A DNA stretch of 6,175 nt from Deltaproteobacteria bacterium RBG_16_54_11 (lineage in GTDB: Bacteria; Desulfobacterota; B13-G15; RBG-16-54-18): contig MGQS01000083.1 in assembly GCA_001797905.1 (NCBI GenBank), positions 359-6,533 of the forward strand. Direction: 5' to 3'. Under the pieces are notes generated by a model. It was not told the DNA's origin and made no database searches. It saw nothing but the letters and a program-made list of their open reading frames with translations. The translations under genes and the position numbers were made by a program. Every line of letters starts with the position of its first letter. Position 1 is the first letter of the stretch. This document shows, in pieces, positions 5,308-6,175 of this stretch.

Positions 5308-5883
5308 TTATTCTTCGATAAATAACGAAACAAGAGATATTTTCCCATCATTATAATATTGAATATGTAATGAATATCTCGGGAAACGCCATTTATCATG
5401 GATAGGTATTGCATTGATTGTGGGTTTCAAAGTCTTTGGTACTTTTCCTCCTCCACCTGACTGTGAAGGAAGACCGAGCTTTTTATTTGTGTTAGATCTA
5501 TCGTCAGAAAAACTTATTCCACCTGGAATCGTACCTTTATATTGTTTAAATCCATCATGCCCTTCGGAATATAGAAATATCGTGTGCAATTTTTCTTTTT
5601 CAAAAAGAAAAGATAAGCCATTTTTCTTGAAAGAATAATAAATATGACCCTCAGGATCGCGGATACCGTATCTTCTTTCCACATCAAAAATTTCTGGCTC
5701 TTCTTTTAAACTCGATAAAAAATTCTTTATCTCCAAATTCTCAATATTTTTCCCCAATAGTGATATTAGAAAGGTATCATCCTTGATTTTTTCTTTCTTC
5801 ACGCACGAGGTCAATGCGCATCCGAGAGCAACTGCAAGGCAAATAACCATTATTGAACGAACAATCACCACTCCCTTATTCAT
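5308..5883 (-). CDS. putative lipoprotein of unknown function
   Basis: A 191-residue protein with a lipoprotein signal peptide: MNKGVVIVRS, a hydrophobic stretch to about residue 24, then the lipobox LTSC (24-27) with Cys27 as the predicted lipidation site. The +2 residue is Val, so outer-membrane sorting is plausible. GAGAGG five bases before ATG 5883 is a good ribosome site. The mature part is a mixed alpha/beta domain with FLYSEGHDGFKQYKGTIP (103-120), GGISFSDDRS (121-130), KKLGLPSQSGGGG (134-146) and, after a polar linker, KWRFPRYSLHIQYYNDGKIS (164-183). The pattern 'P.GISF.D.R...KLG.P' followed by 'W..Y.LH..Y...GKI..V.L' reminds me of uncharacterised small domains, some next to polymorphic toxins, but I cannot name a family. 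The gene is strikingly A+T-rich (18/60 G+C at 5341-5400, 15/60 at 5701-5760, against 35/60 in a ligase sample), which suggests horizontal acquisition. It stands alone, with a hairpin terminator about 100 bases downstream. Confidence 0.8.
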   Translation of the reverse strand: MNKGVVIVRSIMVICLAVALGCALTSCVKKEKIKDDTFLISLLGKNIENLEIKNFLSSLKEEPEIFDVERRYGIRDPEGHIYYSFKKNGLSFLFEKEKLHTIFLYSEGHDGFKQYKGTIPGGISFSDDRSNTNKKLGLPSQSGGGGKVPKTLKPTINAIPIHDKWRFPRYSLHIQYYNDGKISLVSLFIEE

Positions 5884-5888
5884 ACTTA

Positions 5889-5894
5889 CCTCTC
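5889..5894 (-). promoter_or_regulatory. ribosome binding site of the lipoprotein gene
   Basis: GAGAGG on the minus strand (5894-5889) is five bases before ATG 5883. It fixes the start so that a complete signal peptide is produced. Confidence 0.6.
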
Positions 5895-6005
5895 AGTTCT
5901 AATGATTAAGTTCCGCAGAAAAGCCTAATGTGCCGTCATTTTTAAGACTTTTTTACCCATTAAAAACCAAATTAAAAAGGGTAAGTCCCAACCGGATTTC
6001 CGACT

Positions 6006-6019
6006 AAGAGTATACTCTT
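6006..6019. repeat. 14-bp perfect palindrome, possible operator
   Basis: AAGAGTATACTCTT is its own reverse complement, and flanking ACT / AAGT extend it imperfectly. Its size and two-fold symmetry suit a dimeric regulator binding site, but no regulator gene is in the window. The nearest complete gene that could use it is the lipoprotein gene, whose start is about 120 bases away. Confidence 0.3.
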
Positions 6020-6153
6020 TAAGTAACGCCAGGGTCAGCTAGAATCCGCAGTATGGGCGATTGGCTGCATCCGGTTGTTATACTCAGTTCTGAGCGAACG
6101 GGGACATAGGTAACCTTCCTTTTCACGAAAGCGGTTGTTGGGGCTGTTTCCAT
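6019..6153 (-). CDS. possible 44-aa small ORF
   Basis: On the minus strand AAAGGA (6164-6159) stands five bases before ATG 6153, which opens 44 codons (METAPTTAFVKRKVTYVPV...) ending at TAA 6021-6019, inside the palindrome. The frame is also open upstream to the window edge, so this could instead be the 3' end of a larger gene. No domain is recognised, and an overlapping frame is open too, which lowers the weight of this call. Confidence 0.2.
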   Translation of the reverse strand: METAPTTAFVKRKVTYVPVRSELSITTGCSQSPILRILADPGVT

Positions 6154-6175
6154 ATCGATCCTTTGAGAACGTGGA

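Larger units (their letters stand above)
5884..6175. other. mostly non-coding right end
   Basis: This stretch contains an inverted TTACCC / GGGTAA pair (5954-5959 and 5980-5985), the 14-bp palindrome at 6006-6019 and, near the edge, ACGGGGACATAGGTAACC (6098-6115), which resembles the motif at 4842-4855. No long ORF is present. Two overlapping minus-strand frames remain open to the edge (6175 to 6035 and 6174 to 6019), so a gene entering from the right cannot be excluded. Confidence 0.5.

Noticed and set aside
1..6175. CRISPR array, tRNA or rRNA
   Set aside because: I saw no regularly spaced repeats of 25-40 bases, and no tRNA cloverleaf or rRNA signature sequence on either strand.

Overview
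The window looks like a chromosomal segment of an anaerobic or microaerophilic bacterium. The clues are a rubrerythrin next to an acyl-CoA ligase, metabolic genes of moderate-to-high G+C, and short AAAAGGGGAC-type repeats that I associate from memory with Desulfobacterota (former Deltaproteobacteria, e.g. Syntrophaceae) and neighbouring phyla. That assignment is inference; there is no rRNA or marker gene here to fix it.

Left part (1-3096). The window opens inside the 3' end of a rubrerythrin gene (diiron ExxH remnant plus rubredoxin-type Cys4 knuckles). Seventeen bases after its stop comes a full-length AMP-forming acyl-CoA ligase, probably in the same transcript. The ligase converges on a minus-strand metallo-beta-lactamase-fold hydrolase. 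The 72-bp gap between their stop codons holds two degenerate, inverted copies of a REP-like sequence.

Middle (3097-4455). A minus-strand 12-helix MFS exporter of the fosmidomycin-resistance (Fsr) type lies upstream of the hydrolase, 168 bp away and in the same direction, so the two could share a transcript. A 189-bp divergent spacer follows, with a plausible promoter and a 28-codon ORF behind a strong Shine-Dalgarno.

Right part (4456-6175). This is accessory-looking DNA: a small coiled-coil protein of unknown function; a HicB-family antitoxin gene broken by an exact 10-bp tandem duplication and lacking a detectable HicA partner; a perfect 12-bp-arm hairpin in a REP-like repeat; and an A+T-rich lipoprotein gene that resembles no named family I can assign with certainty. 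The last 290 bases are mostly non-coding, with a 14-bp palindrome and a sequence that may be the edge of a mobile element or of another small gene.

I see no convincing new multi-gene system. The best leads are the HicB frameshift (a clear, mechanistically simple mutation), the A+T-rich lipoprotein, and the recurrence of very short tandem duplications (18 bp in the ligase, 10 bp in hicB, 17-bp period at 5161).
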